From Alopecurus myosuroides (taxonomy: Eukaryota > Streptophyta > Magnoliopsida > Poales > Poaceae), in assembly GCA_028641055.1 (NCBI GenBank), contig JAPCYS010003698.1, forward strand, positions 1 through 64,000: 64,000 bases of DNA. Reading direction: 5' to 3'. Below the pieces are notes generated by a model that saw only the letters and a list, made by a program, of their open reading frames with translations, searched no databases and was not told where the DNA came from. The position numbers and the translations under genes are program-made. Below, piece after piece: positions 13,138-23,725 of this stretch. Position 1 is the first letter of the stretch, and each line of letters opens with the position of its first letter.

Positions 13138-13715
13138 GTGCAGTTTTTGTGAAAGAAGGGGGGTGGCGAGGAGGTTAAGGTGTAGCTGCGGTTTCTTTTT
13201 TTTTCTGAACTGAACTTTTGCCTGCACGTTACTGAAACCGAGCGGGATACAGGAGGGATCGCCGGCAGCGACTGCTCGCCGTGGGCGATGGCTGCTGTGG
13301 CCGATTGCGGGTGAGAGGAGGGGAAGGGAGCGGAGGAAAGGCGAGGGGAAGGAGGGGAGCGGCCTCACCTGAGGGCCATCGAGTGGGTTGGGGCGGACAG
13401 AGAGCAGCAGGTCGAGCAGCAGGCAGGGGCGACCGGCGGCGGAAACGGCGGACGGCGCCGGAGCTCCGGGGGCTCCCGGCGGAAACCGAGGGTACCAGGA
13501 GGACGAGGGGAGCCTAGCGGTTCCATTCCCACGCCCTGCAGCCCGTGGCGGCTACCCCTTCCCCGACGCCATGGTGAAACTCCCTCCTCCGGCCATGGAC
13601 GTGTACAGACAGGTGGACAGCAGAGAAGGGAGATAGAGGGAAGAGGTGGAAGGGAAGATGGCGGCGGCTGGGGCTAGGGTTAGACAGAGGGTAGGCGGCT
13701 CGAGGTCCTAGGGGG

Positions 13716-13722
13716 CTATATA
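13716..13722 (-). promoter_or_regulatory. TATA box in the solo LTR
   Basis: TATATAG on the minus strand, followed downstream by a GC-rich leader-like sequence with CTAACCCTAGCC and GCCGCC. This supports the minus orientation of the LTR. The duplicate has the same box at about 32710. Confidence 0.5.
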
Positions 13723-14781
13723 GGGCAGAGGAGCAACGGAGGGCCGTCCATGGCTGTTGCAGTCGACGTGGAAGCGCAGATTTCCTGCCGTACTCCAGGA
13801 AGAAGGAGCTCGAACAGGTATGGGCCAAGGGAGGTAAGTGGGCTGGGCTCCCCCCCTTCTGTAAACGTTTTTCTTCTTTTTCTATTTTTTTTTTGCTTTT
13901 CTTCTTTTTTTTTTGTAGCAAGAGAAGAAAAGGAAGAGTTTGATAGGTTTTGGTGCTAGGAAAATTAGGGGAAATTTATGGTTAGATTAGTTTTATTATG
14001 TCAACTAATTGACAACTTTGTTTTTCCAAAACTTGCAAATTTAAAGTGCTGTTAGAAATTAATTCAAATTTAGGGCTATTTGTTATTAAATAAAATAATA
14101 TTGAAAACAAAGGTTTTAGTAGGGTGAACCCTACTGATTAATGTGATTAAAGTTATTAGAATGGTTTGTTAGTTTTCATAAGTTAGAATTTGGTGCTGTT
14201 TGAAGATGCTTTGAATTTAGAAACAATTGGGAATTTCTTAATTGAAATAAAAGCATCATTTTATTAGTTGATTCATTATGGAAATAAATTGGAACAAATG
14301 TGGTTTGAGTTGAGCTTTTATTTTCAATAGAAACAATTGGATGTTTTAGTTGAATCTTTCATTTGGAAAAATTGTAACATCACAAGGATGAAACAAAAGG
14401 TTTGAGTTTTTGGTTTGAAATTTAAATAGAAAACAAAGGAAAACAACTGGAAACAGTTGGAAAACAAACAAAACAAATGCAATCAACATGATGCCATGAT
14501 GCAAAACAAAAAATAACAGAGAGCAAAACATTCTAAAGGCTATTTTTCAGACTTGGGATGTTACATCTAAGAACCCTAGCAATATCGTTTGTTATCAAGT
14601 ATCCAGTGATACACGAGAGTTGAGTTAATCTTGAGATCGGAGACTCGGCGACTTTATTGCCGGCTACCAGATCGAGTTCCATCATGTTTTCCTCTGAGCT
14701 AAACCCTCTCCCAAACGCCTGTGTCGTCTTGCCCCAAGATCTGTTACCCCCGGTAACGTCTGCCGTGATTATCCCACGACA

Positions 14782-16900
14782 GGACTTATACGCATACACG
14801 CGGTAACGGCGTCGAATGGTGGTAGAAATGTGGAACTAGTTGCTTTGATGTGTTTGGGTAGGCCATAGGAACAAAAAACACAAAGGTAGAACCCAACTCT
14901 TCGGAAGATTCCCGACGTTTCGTCCGCTAAGGGAGTTTCAGCCTATAAACGCATGTAAACTCCGTAGAGAGAAGTGGATGCCGGTGAAGCGGGTCACACC
15001 CCGGAGTGCAATCTTTGCCACCCAAAACACACAACACATATATACTAACATGGTATGGCACACCCTAGCTTGTGACAGGATCCGGACGTTCCGGAGCCCC
15101 CCTCCGGTGAAACCCTAGACCCGCTGGAGAAATACTGGGCTTATACGCATACACGCGGTAACGGCGTCGAATGGGGGTATCAATGTGGAAATAGTTACTT
15201 GGATGTGTTTGGTTAGGCCATAGGAACACAAAACACAAAGGTAGAACCCAACTCTTCGGAAGATTCCCGACGTTTCGTCCGATAAGGGAGTTTCAGCCTA
15301 TAAGCGCATGTAAACTCCGTAGAGAGAAGTGGATGCCGGTGAAGGGGGTCACACCCCGGAGTGCAATCTTTGCCACCCAAAGCACACAACACACATATAC
15401 TAACATGTTATGGCACACCCTAGCTTGTGACATGATCCGGACGTTCCGGAGCCCCCCTCCGGTGAAACCCTAGACCCGTTGGAGAAATACCGGACTTATA
15501 TGCATACACGCGGTAACGGCGTCGAATGAGGGTAGCCATGTGGAACTAGTTGCTTGTATGTGTTTTTGTATTCCCTAGGAACACAAAACACAAAGGCAGA
15601 ACCCAACTCTTCGAAAGATTCCCGACGTTTCGTCCGATAAGGGAGTGTCAGCCTATAAGCGCATGTAAACTCTGTAGAGAGAAGTGGATGCCGGTGAAGC
15701 GGGTCACACGTCGGAGTGCAATCTTTGCCACCCAAAACACACAACACACATATACTAACATGGTATGGCACACCCTAGCTTGTGACAGGATCCGGACGCT
15801 CCGGAGCCCCCCTCCGGTGAAACCCTAGACCCGCTGGAGAAATACCGGACTTATACGCATACACGCGGTAACGGCGTCGAATGGGGGTAGAAATGGGGAA
15901 CTAGTTGCTTTGATGTGTTTGGGTAGGCCATAGGAACACAAAACACAAAGTTAGAACCCAACTCTTCGGAAGATTCCCGACGTTTCGTCCGCTAAGGGAG
16001 TTTCAGCCTATAAACGCATGTAAACTCCGTAGAGAGAAGTGGATGCCGGTGAAGCGGGTCACACCCCAGAGTGCAATCTTTGCCACCCAAAACACACAAC
16101 ACATATATAATAACATGGTTTGGCACACCCTAGCTTGTGACAGGATCCGGACACTCCGGAGCCCCCCTCTGGTGAAACCCTAGACCCGTTGGAGAAATAC
16201 TGGACTTATACGCATACACGCGGTAACGGCGTCGAATGGGGTAGCAATGTGGAACTAGTTTCTTGTATGTGTTTGGGTAGGCCATAGGAACAAAAACACA
16301 AAGGTAGATCCCAACTCTTCGGAAGATTCCCGACGTTTCGTCCGATAAAGGAGTTTCATCCTATAAGCGCATGTAAACTCCGTAGAGAGAAGTGGATGCC
16401 AGTGAAGCGGGTCACACCCCGGAGTGAAAAAATTTCCATACAAAGCACACAACACATATATACTAACATGGTATGGCACCCCCTAGCCCGTGTCAGGATC
16501 CGAACACTCCGGAGCCCCCCTGCGGTGAAACCCTAGACCTACTGGAGAAATACCAGATTTATACGAATACACGCGGTAACGACGACGAATGGGGTTAGCA
16601 ATGTGGAACTAGTTTCCATCCAAAACCTTAGATTGTGGTAGGATCCCGACCCTACGGACACTCCTCCGGTGAAACCCTATACCCGCTAGAGAGTAAAAAA
16701 AACCTTATAAGACTACGACCGGCACCGATGTCAAAATGGGGTAGCAAAGTGGAACTAGTTGCTTGGCCGTGTTTTAGTGGTCCCTAGAAAGTATAAAAAC
16801 AATAGTATGGACCAACTCTTCGGAAGATTCCCTCCCATTTGACCGCTACGGGAATTTCTAGGCGTGTTGTGAGAACAAGAAACCGCGAAACTCCCGCTAC
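14782..16900. repeat. 355-bp tandem array inside CACTA-1
   Basis: The motif TTATACGCATACACGCGG starts at 14786, 15141, 15496 (one base changed), 15851, 16206 and 16559, giving periods of 355, 355, 355, 355 and 353. The sixth unit is degenerate and decays towards 16900. Each unit contains GTTTCGTCCG(C/A)TAAGGGAG and CCGGTGAAACCCTAGACCC. Small ORFs in it are by-products of the repeat. Confidence 0.9.
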
Positions 16901-17591
16901 GGATCTACCCCAATGAATCTTCTTGAATTATGGGGCCACACTTGCCTTACATGTTTCTATAACCTAACCATGCATAAACACTGAATGTTCTACTATTCTA
17001 CAGCCCTTTGATGCCCGTCTATGGGGGTACACGACGCAGTCGCAAGTTCCAGGGTTTCCCAAAAGAGGGGCGCCTGCGGGACCTTGAGATCCGTTCAAAT
17101 TCATTTATGTTTTTAATATTAATGTTTAGGTATATCATATAATAAGTATGTTATTTATTTATTTTAGATTAATGTGTTGTACGTAGGGTCGGCTCCGGGA
17201 GATTTCACCGTGTTATTTCATAGGCGCGGGTGGCGGTATACTCACATTCGGAGGTATACAACCACTCCTATTAACTTAGAAATTATAAATATACTAAAAT
17301 CATATAGGGAAACAAATAAAACTATATTAAATTTAGAAAAATTTATTCGAGACGAGTGGGAAAAAATTGCAGCACCTGAGCCGACGGGCCCCCTCGGCGT
17401 AGCCTATGGCGTAACGGGCGCGTCCGAATTCCGTTCTGGGCAGCACCTACGCCGACGGGGGTATCTAAGCCGACGGTGGCCCTCGGGGAAATTTCCATAC
17501 GCCGAGGGGGTAATAGACGCCGACAGGCACGTGGTGTACCGATCCTGCCGACCACCCTACGCCGAGGGGGCCGACCTTTGGCCGTCGGCGT

Positions 17592-17611
17592 CTATGTAGT
17601 TTCCCGTAGTG
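17592..17611 (-). repeat. Terminal inverted repeat of CACTA-1 (right end)
   Basis: CACTACGGGAAACTACATAG on the minus strand, with the outermost base at 17611. The matching left terminus must lie beyond the left edge of the window. Confidence 0.7.
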
Positions 17612-18107
17612 AATGCTGTGATTCTGCGTCACGACTCATGAAACATGCACATCTTCCTACTGATAGGCAGAGAGGCCACCAGCTGGGTGTAAGCCGAGGA
17701 GCAGAATTCAGCACAAGCTGGCCACAAACTGGCAGAAAGCCAACAGCAGAAACGTTGAATTCACTATCTTCAAGGTAGAAATTCACTTGTTTCATCAGTG
17801 TACTTACATTGACTGGCAATTATACCGGACTCTTCAAGGTAGAAATTCACTTGTTTCATTAGTGTCTCCGGTTGTTAGGGCATATCCAGTCGTTGCGCCC
17901 CCCCAGGGCCCAAAACGCCGCCGTTTTGGGGCCGCTGCGGCGACAAACGGCGCTATTCTGGAACCTGGGGGGGCAGTCTTCCCAGTCGCTCCCGAGCCCA
18001 AATTTCGGCCCAAACAAACGCAATTTTAAAAACTAGGCGAATTTTTATTGATTTAGCGAAGTGCGTACATATTCGACGGAAATTTAAACTAAAACATCGA
18101 CGAAAAT

Positions 18108-18113
18108 TTTATT
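18108..18113 (-). terminator. Polyadenylation signal of the 213-codon gene
   Basis: AATAAA on the minus strand 20 bp past the stop codon; a second AATAAA follows at 18044-18049. Confidence 0.5.
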
Positions 18114-18132
18114 GATCTATGCGACGACTACC

Positions 18133-18774
18133 CTAGGCATCGTCGTCTTCATCGGCGTCCTCCTCGCGGGCCCCCTTTGCCACCAGCTGGTTGGAGGGAC
18201 CAGCTTCGCCCTCCCTCGCCGCGGCGAGCCAGCGTTGCTCCGCCCGTTCCGCTCGGCCTTGCACCCGAAGCCAGTGCAGTTGCGCCTTCTCGGAGGGCGG
18301 ACGGTTGCGCCGCTCGCTCTGCAGCGCCACCTGCCGCCGGTCAGCCTCGTACAGCGCGATGATGGCCTGCTGCTCGGCCGATGCAGCGTTCTCGGCCAGC
18401 TGCCGGCGCACCTCTCGCGTCGCCTCTTCCCTCTGGTGCGTCTCCAGAGAGGCCCGAATGGCGGCAGCCTCCGCCGCCTGCTCGACGACGACGCGGACCT
18501 GGCGGTATGCGCCCTCGTTCTGCGCGGTCTCGAAGGAGTACATCCCGGCGTGCTGCTCCGGCCATATGGGCTGCCTCCTCCGCTCCCTCCTCCAGCGACG
18601 GGCAGCCCGCCGGGCAGCCTGCGTCGCTTCCTGCTCGGGTGGCACCTCATTCGGGAGAGGCGGCTGCTCGGGCGCCGCCGCTCCCTGCGCTACTTGCTGC
18701 TCCGGCGCCACTTGCTGCGCTGGCTGCAGCTCGTCGTCGTCGCTCTCGGGCCACGCGTCCCAGAGACGGTCCAT
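18133..18774 (-). CDS. 213-codon Ala/Arg/Glu-rich protein of the Harbinger-type element
   Basis: ATG is at 18774 and the stop just before 18133. A TATA box (18896-18903) lies about 125 bp upstream and an AATAAA signal (18108-18113) about 20 bp downstream, so this is a compact, plausible transcription unit on the minus strand. The protein starts acidic (MDRLWDAWPESDDDELQP), is strongly helical with many Ala, Arg, Glu and Gln (likely coiled coil across residues 20-190), has a basic RRWRRERRR cluster near residue 60, and ends EEDADEDDDA. I recognise no catalytic motif. It may be the accessory (ORF1-like) protein of the element or a captured host fragment. The duplicate ORF differs by three amino acids and has no frame break. 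Confidence 0.6.
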   Translation of the reverse strand: MDRLWDAWPESDDDELQPAQQVAPEQQVAQGAAAPEQPPLPNEVPPEQEATQAARRAARRWRRERRRQPIWPEQHAGMYSFETAQNEGAYRQVRVVVEQAAEAAAIRASLETHQREEATREVRRQLAENAASAEQQAIIALYEADRRQVALQSERRNRPPSEKAQLHWLRVQGRAERAEQRWLAAAREGEAGPSNQLVAKGAREEDADEDDDA

Positions 18775-18778
18775 CGTT

Positions 18779-18877
18779 ACGGCGAGGAGGAGGAGGCGAG
18801 AATGGGGAAGAACGGCGAGGAGGAGGAGGCAAGAATGGAGAAGAACGGCGAGGAGGAGGAGGCGAGAATGGGCGGAC
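18779..18877. repeat. 33-bp minisatellite, three units
   Basis: ACGGCGAGGAGGAGGAGGC begins at 18779, 18812 and 18845. It lies in the 5' UTR between the TATA box and the start codon of the 213-codon gene. Confidence 0.85.
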
Positions 18878-18895
18878 GGAGAGGGGCGGGCACCC

Positions 18896-18903
18896 TTTTT
18901 ATA
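18896..18903 (-). promoter_or_regulatory. TATA box of the 213-codon gene
   Basis: TATAAAAA on the minus strand in the context GGCTATAAAAAGGGTGCC; about 125 bp upstream of the ATG at 18774. Confidence 0.65.
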
Positions 18904-19329
18904 GCCTGGCGGGCCAGTCGCCGCGCCGCGCGTGTCACCGCTGCCGCCCCGCCATTAATCCGGCAGCCTTTGACTGGGGCGCATGCACTGGCCGGCCGCC
19001 ACGCCATTACTCCGGCAGCCTTTGACGGCGCGGGCGCCGAGAAGGTCACGGGCGGGGGATTCTGTTCCCGCGTTTTCCAGGCGCGTCACTGACAGAGCTG
19101 GCACGCGCGCGCGGCCGCGCAGTTTCGCCCCCCAGGGTTCGGCCTGGGTGCCGCGGCGCGAAATAGCGCCAAAACGGCGCTATTTGGGCTTCTGGGGGGG
19201 GGCGAGTGGTGAAGAAACGGCGCTATTCGTCGCTTCCGGCGCGAAAAAGGCCGCCTGGGGGGGGCTCTGGGGGGGACGACTGGAAATGCCCTTAACATGA
19301 TCTGTTCAGCAGATTTTTTATATTAAATG

Positions 19330-20740
19330 ACTGGAAGAAAGAAAGTTAAAGAGAGCGTTATGTCCCAAATTTCTCCACTACCAGTAAATAACATAGTCAA
19401 GCTCTTTAGGAAAAAATATTTGGAGGGATGATATGTCAAGTACCTGAATTTGAAAAAGAATGTTCTTATATGTAAGGGACAACACTTGCCAGAAAATCAG
19501 AAATCTTAGAAAAATGAGATGACCTGATTAAATTCAGCTTTGAATGCATCTCTGGAGTACATTTCATTTAGCGGCAGCTTAGCCAGAAATTTTAAAAGGC
19601 TATAGCGAAGCTATGACCCATTTAGCGTTTCTCTTAAATCATGAAACTTTTGAAAAATTAAGCATACAATCAACCAATGTATTATATATCACATATATTT
19701 GATATAAATATTTAGTAACTAAAAGTTGCATCAATGCATCATGTATACATTAAAATATGAAGAAATTACATGAATGGCTTTATGGAACTCAATTAGATCC
19801 ATCCTACTATAGCGGTTTAGCGGTCGAAATGGTTTCAAATTTAGCGCTATAGCAGGATTTAGCGGGCTATTAGCGTTATTTTCAATGTAGCTTTAGCGGG
19901 AGGGCTCCAAAAAAAGCTATAGCGATGTGATAGTGGAGCTATAGCGGGCTATTTAAAACTATGCTCTGGACACGTTACTCCAGTTTCAATAGTATGGTGC
20001 AACAATGAAATTGCACTATTTCAAGTTGTAGATATTGACATACAGGAAGTTAAAACAACAAAGTGTAATCAAGAACAGAATCAGAAAAAAAAAAATCTAG
20101 AACCTAAACTGCTCCATCACTTACCACTGTGTTTTTCTTTTCAACTTCCTTCAGAACATAATCAGGATAGCCAGGAAGAGTAAAACCTAAGCATAAATCT
20201 TAAAGACAAGCACCACCAAAACATCAATCTTCTATTTTTTTTCTGTTGTTACTAGAGCAGGACTCCAGAAATATCTTGCGTTCAACAAGAAATTTGCAAA
20301 TATTTAAGTATCTTTCCGAACTGGGCATCAAAAGGTAACATGTCATACAGATCATGCCCCTAGTAGAGCAAATTATTTTTGCTTTCAATAAATAAAAGGG
20401 TATAGAAAACAAGTACTGAGGTTGGAGAAGAGGAAATTAGAATGTATCTTGTGCAAGCAGGTTTTCATGCCTACTTGTCCAAGTAAAAGATTATAAAATG
20501 TGGGTGCCAAGGCAAATCGAGAAACCTTGCACCTTGCAAAGCTTTTGCCATGACTCCCCAACTAAGCAGAAATAATGAATGACTTTGAAGAATTTACTAC
20601 CCTCAGAAGAAGCACTACTAGGTGGCCAAGGCAGAGGAAACCAGACAAGAAGTGCTTGTATCAAGTTTCTAGCATCATCAGGTAAAACTGAATAAAGCTT
20701 TTCAGCTTCTAAAGTATCAGAACCATGTACAGAATCGGTC
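19330..20740 (-). pseudogene. UPL3/UPL4-like HECT E3 ubiquitin ligase fragment (copy 1)
   Basis: Minus-strand exons with usable splice borders match the start of a plant UPL3/UPL4-type HECT domain. 20740-20601 encodes …KLYSVLPDDARNLIQALLVW…PPSSASSE. About 20359-20240 encodes HDLYDMLPFDAQFGKIL, then shifts frame to FLVERKIFLES. 20186-20125 encodes FTLPGYPDYVLKEVEKKN. The 19995-19524 exon (RDAFKAEFNQ) is split by a hAT-like insertion. From 19443 comes VLDISSLQIFFPKELDYV, then a stop. In a real UPL these blocks come in this order and lead to the catalytic Cys, which is missing here, as is everything N-terminal to the HECT region. A dead fragment; the family assignment is from memory of conserved motifs. 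Confidence 0.7.
19558..19963. mobile_element. hAT-like MITE inserted in the UPL fragment (copy 1)
   Basis: About 406 bp rich in the motif TATAGCGGG/TTTAGCG, flanked by the near-perfect 8-bp direct repeat CTCTGGAG (19550-19557) / CTCTGGAC (19964-19971). The right end (inverted) starts CATAGTTTTAAATAGCC; the left end is more degraded. Removing it joins two halves of a UPL-like exon. The superfamily is inferred from the 8-bp duplication and the ends. Confidence 0.5.
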
Positions 20741-20749
20741 CTGCACTAA

Positions 20750-21700
20750 TTAAATTCAGAAGATGAACTAAGACATATCAGCAAGACAGTTGTTCATGCA
20801 ACAAACCCTTTTTTTCTTTTTTCCTACCTTGTTATACTCAAAAGGCATAACAAGCATTTCTGTACAAATGTGCAATAAAAATATCCAAATATATATCCTA
20901 CTTGTAAAGAAAAATATTTACCAACATCGCTAATACCCACATATGAAGAAAATATAAGAGAAACCAGTAGGTTATGTAAGTCAAATCAATCACGCAACTC
21001 GAAAGCAGTTCATTTTGTGCGTGAAGGATGAACAAGGTTAATTAGCTACCATTCATTTGGAACAGAGCTACCTCTTACATATACTTATTAGGTAGGGGAT
21101 GCATAAAGAAATGAGTGCTGATCATTTTAAATAAAAGATCTTATCTAGTAGGATAGAAAATCTGTGAAACTAATCTGAATGTTATGATAACCAAAACCAA
21201 ATGCAAAGATTCTATCGCCTTACATTCTCTAATCAAACATATAACGAAATATAACTTAACTTTTAATGGAGCTATTGAAGAAATAAAAGCTCAATGAGAT
21301 GATCTCGAAGTCATGAGGCACATATGTTGTGAGACTGTAAGTTCCCATAATTTATAGCCCAGAATTCAGTTTACATATACTCTTCATGGCCACTAGATGC
21401 TAAAAAAGAATTGCACTAATATCAGCCACTTGGCATGTAGCACTAAATAAATTCACAATGACAAGATTAATAAATACATATCAGCATGCCAGCCTGCAGA
21501 AACCATTATGATCTCATATCTTGGAGTTGGTCTAATATATTTATACAATGATGAGTATACCTTAATGAACAGGAACCATTTCACAAAACCAGTTATACTA
21601 AATAATGACATAATTTAATATAAGATTATTGCCGCCTCCAAGCTGGTCCTCTTTCTTTTTTATGACAGCGGTCTCCCACGCTTGAGCAAATTCAACCATG
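20750..21700. other. AT-rich spacer between UPL fragment and F-box gene
   Basis: Low-complexity AT-rich DNA without an ORF or repeat that I recognise. It may be old intron sequence of the UPL fragment and the 3' flank of the F-box gene. Confidence 0.4.
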
Positions 21701-21705
21701 CATTT

Positions 21706-23133
21706 TCAATGTGCCGCATTACAGAGTCTCACCCTTTCTGCAAACACAGATTTGACAGTGTGATTCATAGGAGATCACATGATACAATATATAAAATTGT
21801 CAATTAGGTAGGCCTAAGCATAATGAGTTGTTGAGTGTGCATAGTACTCGAAGTATGTCTGAGCACAAATATTATCATGAACTGAAAACAACAAATGTAA
21901 CTTTCGATCTAGTTGAACATTCAATATTTTGTTTTTTGCGCTGAAAAATGTAAAGAGTAGCTACTAAATCACAAAACAAATCCATATATAGATATATACC
22001 TTGCGGGTTGCAGAAACTCATGTATGGAAACAAAGCATGGCATTGTTTTCTCTTCCATATCTTCTTGGAGCTGAGTGACTTGAGATTAATCTTGTAAATG
22101 CCAATGTCCACGGTCATGAAAATGATATCACTGTGCTCCACAGATCCAATCAGTCTAAGTTTTTCCTCGGGGTTTCGCATAGGGCGAAGTATCTTGAGAT
22201 CAATGACCCTACGGCGAGTCCATGCCATGAGTCCGTTGGAACGGATGTGCCATGACCATAATTTGAGGGTTAGCCCGTGCACATGTGCAAACCCCAAACA
22301 GCCCTCCTCCATCGCGGTGATGACAACGTCACCGGCGAGGCCAGCGTTGACCGACGGCGCATCAATCAGCGATAGACAAGTTGAGCCCAATTCATACTTG
22401 AGAATAGCTATGTTGTCCTCTCCGTCGATATCGTCATCACATAAATATGTAAGCATGAAGTAAAATGCATCTTGGATGAAGACAGGGGGCTTGTTGACAA
22501 GGAACGCATCCTCTATCTCAAGATCTAGAGCAGGGCACGACTCGCTCCACTTACCGACTTCGGGCAGGGACACATTGGCGTATGCAACAGAACCACCGTC
22601 GCCGCTATAGAGGCCAACGTATACCACCTGGAAGGGCCGCCATGGCACTCACGGTGGTCGCAGCCGGTGACGTTGCAGAACACCGCGGCCCCAGCGCTGT
22701 CATAGTCCTCGGGGGCGTACATCAGCCGCCGCCGTCCTGTCATAGGGTCCCAGACGACGAGCGGCATGGGTATCACACCGGAGTTACAAAAGAGCACGCG
22801 GCCATGGCGGCAGTCCCAGGCCATGTAGTCCCTGTGCCAGCCCGTCCAGTCTTCGACGGCGGGAATGCGCAAGCCGAATTTAGCGGTGGCAACGAAGTGC
22901 GGGAGGTTGTTGTTTTCGGCCACCTTCTTGGGGCATAAATAAATGAAACCTAGCATTGGGGGAGCTCCATGGAGGTCCTGGTAGAGGCCGCGGAAGCGAG
23001 TGCTGGTGAGGACGCCGAGCCAGAGGTTGCTGGCGAGGGAGGCGCGCACTAGGGACGCGGGCTCGTCGGGCGGGAGGCGGAGGAAGATCTCCTCGAGAAG
23101 CTCGTCCGGAAGGAACGGTGGCGGCGGCGGCAT
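21706..23133 (-). pseudogene. F-box protein gene, frameshifted (copy 1)
   Basis: ATG at 23133 starts MPPPPPFLPDELLEEIFLRL, an N-terminal F-box (about residues 7-50), followed by a grass-type F-box-associated region (for example VVWDPMTGRRRLMYAPEDY and later YELGSTCLSLIDAPS, DVVITAMEEGCLGFAHV). Such proteins are substrate adaptors of SCF ubiquitin ligases. Exon 1 runs to a donor near 22000 (CCGCAAG|GTATAT); an acceptor at about 21738 gives a short last exon ending near 21706. The frame breaks at a G run at 22634-22636: the duplicate has four Gs there and reads through. Everything downstream of the break is otherwise intact to the splice site. A GGC repeat lies in the 5' UTR near 23215-23240. 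Without the frameshift the product would be about 388 residues. Confidence 0.75.
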
Positions 23134-23725
23134 GGCCGGTGTAGGCTAGGGTTTCTTCGAGCTGTCTTGGTGGAGGAACGGTAGGGGAGGATGAGCACTC
23201 TATGGCCCGGATCTGGAGGCGGAGGCAGCGGCGGCGGCGGCGGCGGCCTCGGAGGAGATGGCTGGGGAAGGAACGGTGAGAGAGGCAGTGTGAATCGGAC
23301 ACGAGCCGGACATGGCCAACAGGTCCAGACGGCCCAATCCAGTTCTTTCAGTCGCCTGTCTAATTTATATCTAAATTTTATTTCTGACCTTCCAAAAACT
23401 CTTTAATTGAATCTTAAAGATTAGGAAACCAGAATCCATCATAGATACTTTTCTGAGCTCCCCAAAATTCTCAAATGGAAAAAGTTGAATTTACCACAAT
23501 CTCTAAAATTTACAAGGTAGGAGACACAAATACTTTTCCTTTCGTATCGGTGAATAAGTATAGAAAACACAGAATATTTGTTTCCGTTATTTTTTTCTTC
23601 GATTCTTTAAGGATACGTCTTAGGAAAGACGCATCGGTTTCAAAAAAGGAGGGCCAAAGGTCAAATACGACGCGTCTGCCACAGGCGCACAGAACGCAAC
23701 CACTCACTCACACTCTACAAAGCGA

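Larger units (their letters stand above)
9928..14565 (-). mobile_element. 4.64-kb solo LTR (LARD type, Sukkula-like)
   Basis: Bounded by TG…CA ends (TGTCGCACCC at 9928, GGATGTTACA at 14565) and by a perfect 5-bp target-site duplication TCTAA at 9923-9927 and 14566-14570. It contains no internal domain, no second LTR and no coding region, so it is a solo LTR. Its size fits the large LTRs of LARD elements such as Sukkula; on the minus strand it starts TGTAACATCCC, which I associate with that family. A GC-rich segment (13200-13860) carries a minus-strand TATA box. An AT-rich block fills 11880-13060. I see no real gene in it; the ORFs of 60-135 codons have no recognisable domain. Confidence 0.8.
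5505..14781 (-). mobile_element. LTR-retroelement B, related to A, split by a solo LTR
   Basis: A second, older minus-oriented copy of the same family. Its parts are 5505-9927 and 14566-14781; the 4638 bp between them are a nested solo LTR. The outer terminus at 14781 (…ATTATCCCACGACA) abuts GGACT, which is also the local sequence of the 355-bp array into which B inserted (…ACCGGACTTATACG…). GGACT is therefore the likely target-site duplication, with its partner beyond the left edge. The left side of B is cut by insertion of A. Confidence 0.7.
14782..17611. mobile_element. CACTA-1, right part with terminus
   Basis: The right end at 17611 reads, on the minus strand, CACTACGGGAAACTACATAG, a CACTA-type terminal inverted repeat. 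It is preceded by subterminal repeats of the CGCCGAGGGGG / GCCGACGG type (17370-17600), typical of these elements. The 355-bp array (14782-16900) lies within it. The left part is displaced by insertion of element B and lies off the left edge. The three bases after the terminus are AAT, the expected target-site duplication. No transposase is seen in the retained part; 16900-17170 holds only AT-rich DNA. Confidence 0.7.
17878..19291 (-). mobile_element. PIF/Harbinger-type DNA transposon (copy 1)
   Basis: Terminal inverted repeats GGGCATATCCAGTCGT (left) and GGGCATTTCCAGTCGT (right, inverted), flanked by TTA at 17875-17877 and 19292-19294, the 3-bp TWA duplication expected of PIF/Harbinger. Runs of C just inside the left TIR and G just inside the right TIR extend the symmetry. 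The GC-rich interior carries one minus-strand gene but no DDE transposase, so it must move with help from elsewhere. 1414 bp here; 1402 bp in the duplicate. Confidence 0.8.

Noticed and set aside
13281..13921. Overlapping ORFs of 77-135 codons in the GC-rich part of the solo LTR
   Set aside because: They overlap on both strands, are rich in Arg/Pro/Gly, shift with homopolymer length between copies, and match no family.
14782..16560. CRISPR-like array
   Set aside because: The units are 355 bp direct repeats with no short repeat/unique spacer pattern, in a plant CACTA element.
17174..17599. 141-codon ORF at the right end of CACTA-1
   Set aside because: It runs through the GCCGACGG subterminal repeats and the TIR itself; the peptide is repeat-derived.
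18112..19092. 326-codon plus-strand ORF (365 codons in the duplicate at 37098-38195)
   Set aside because: It is antisense to the 213-codon gene, which has its own TATA box and poly(A) signal. The long frame is a by-product of very GC-rich sequence, and its length changes between copies through small indels.
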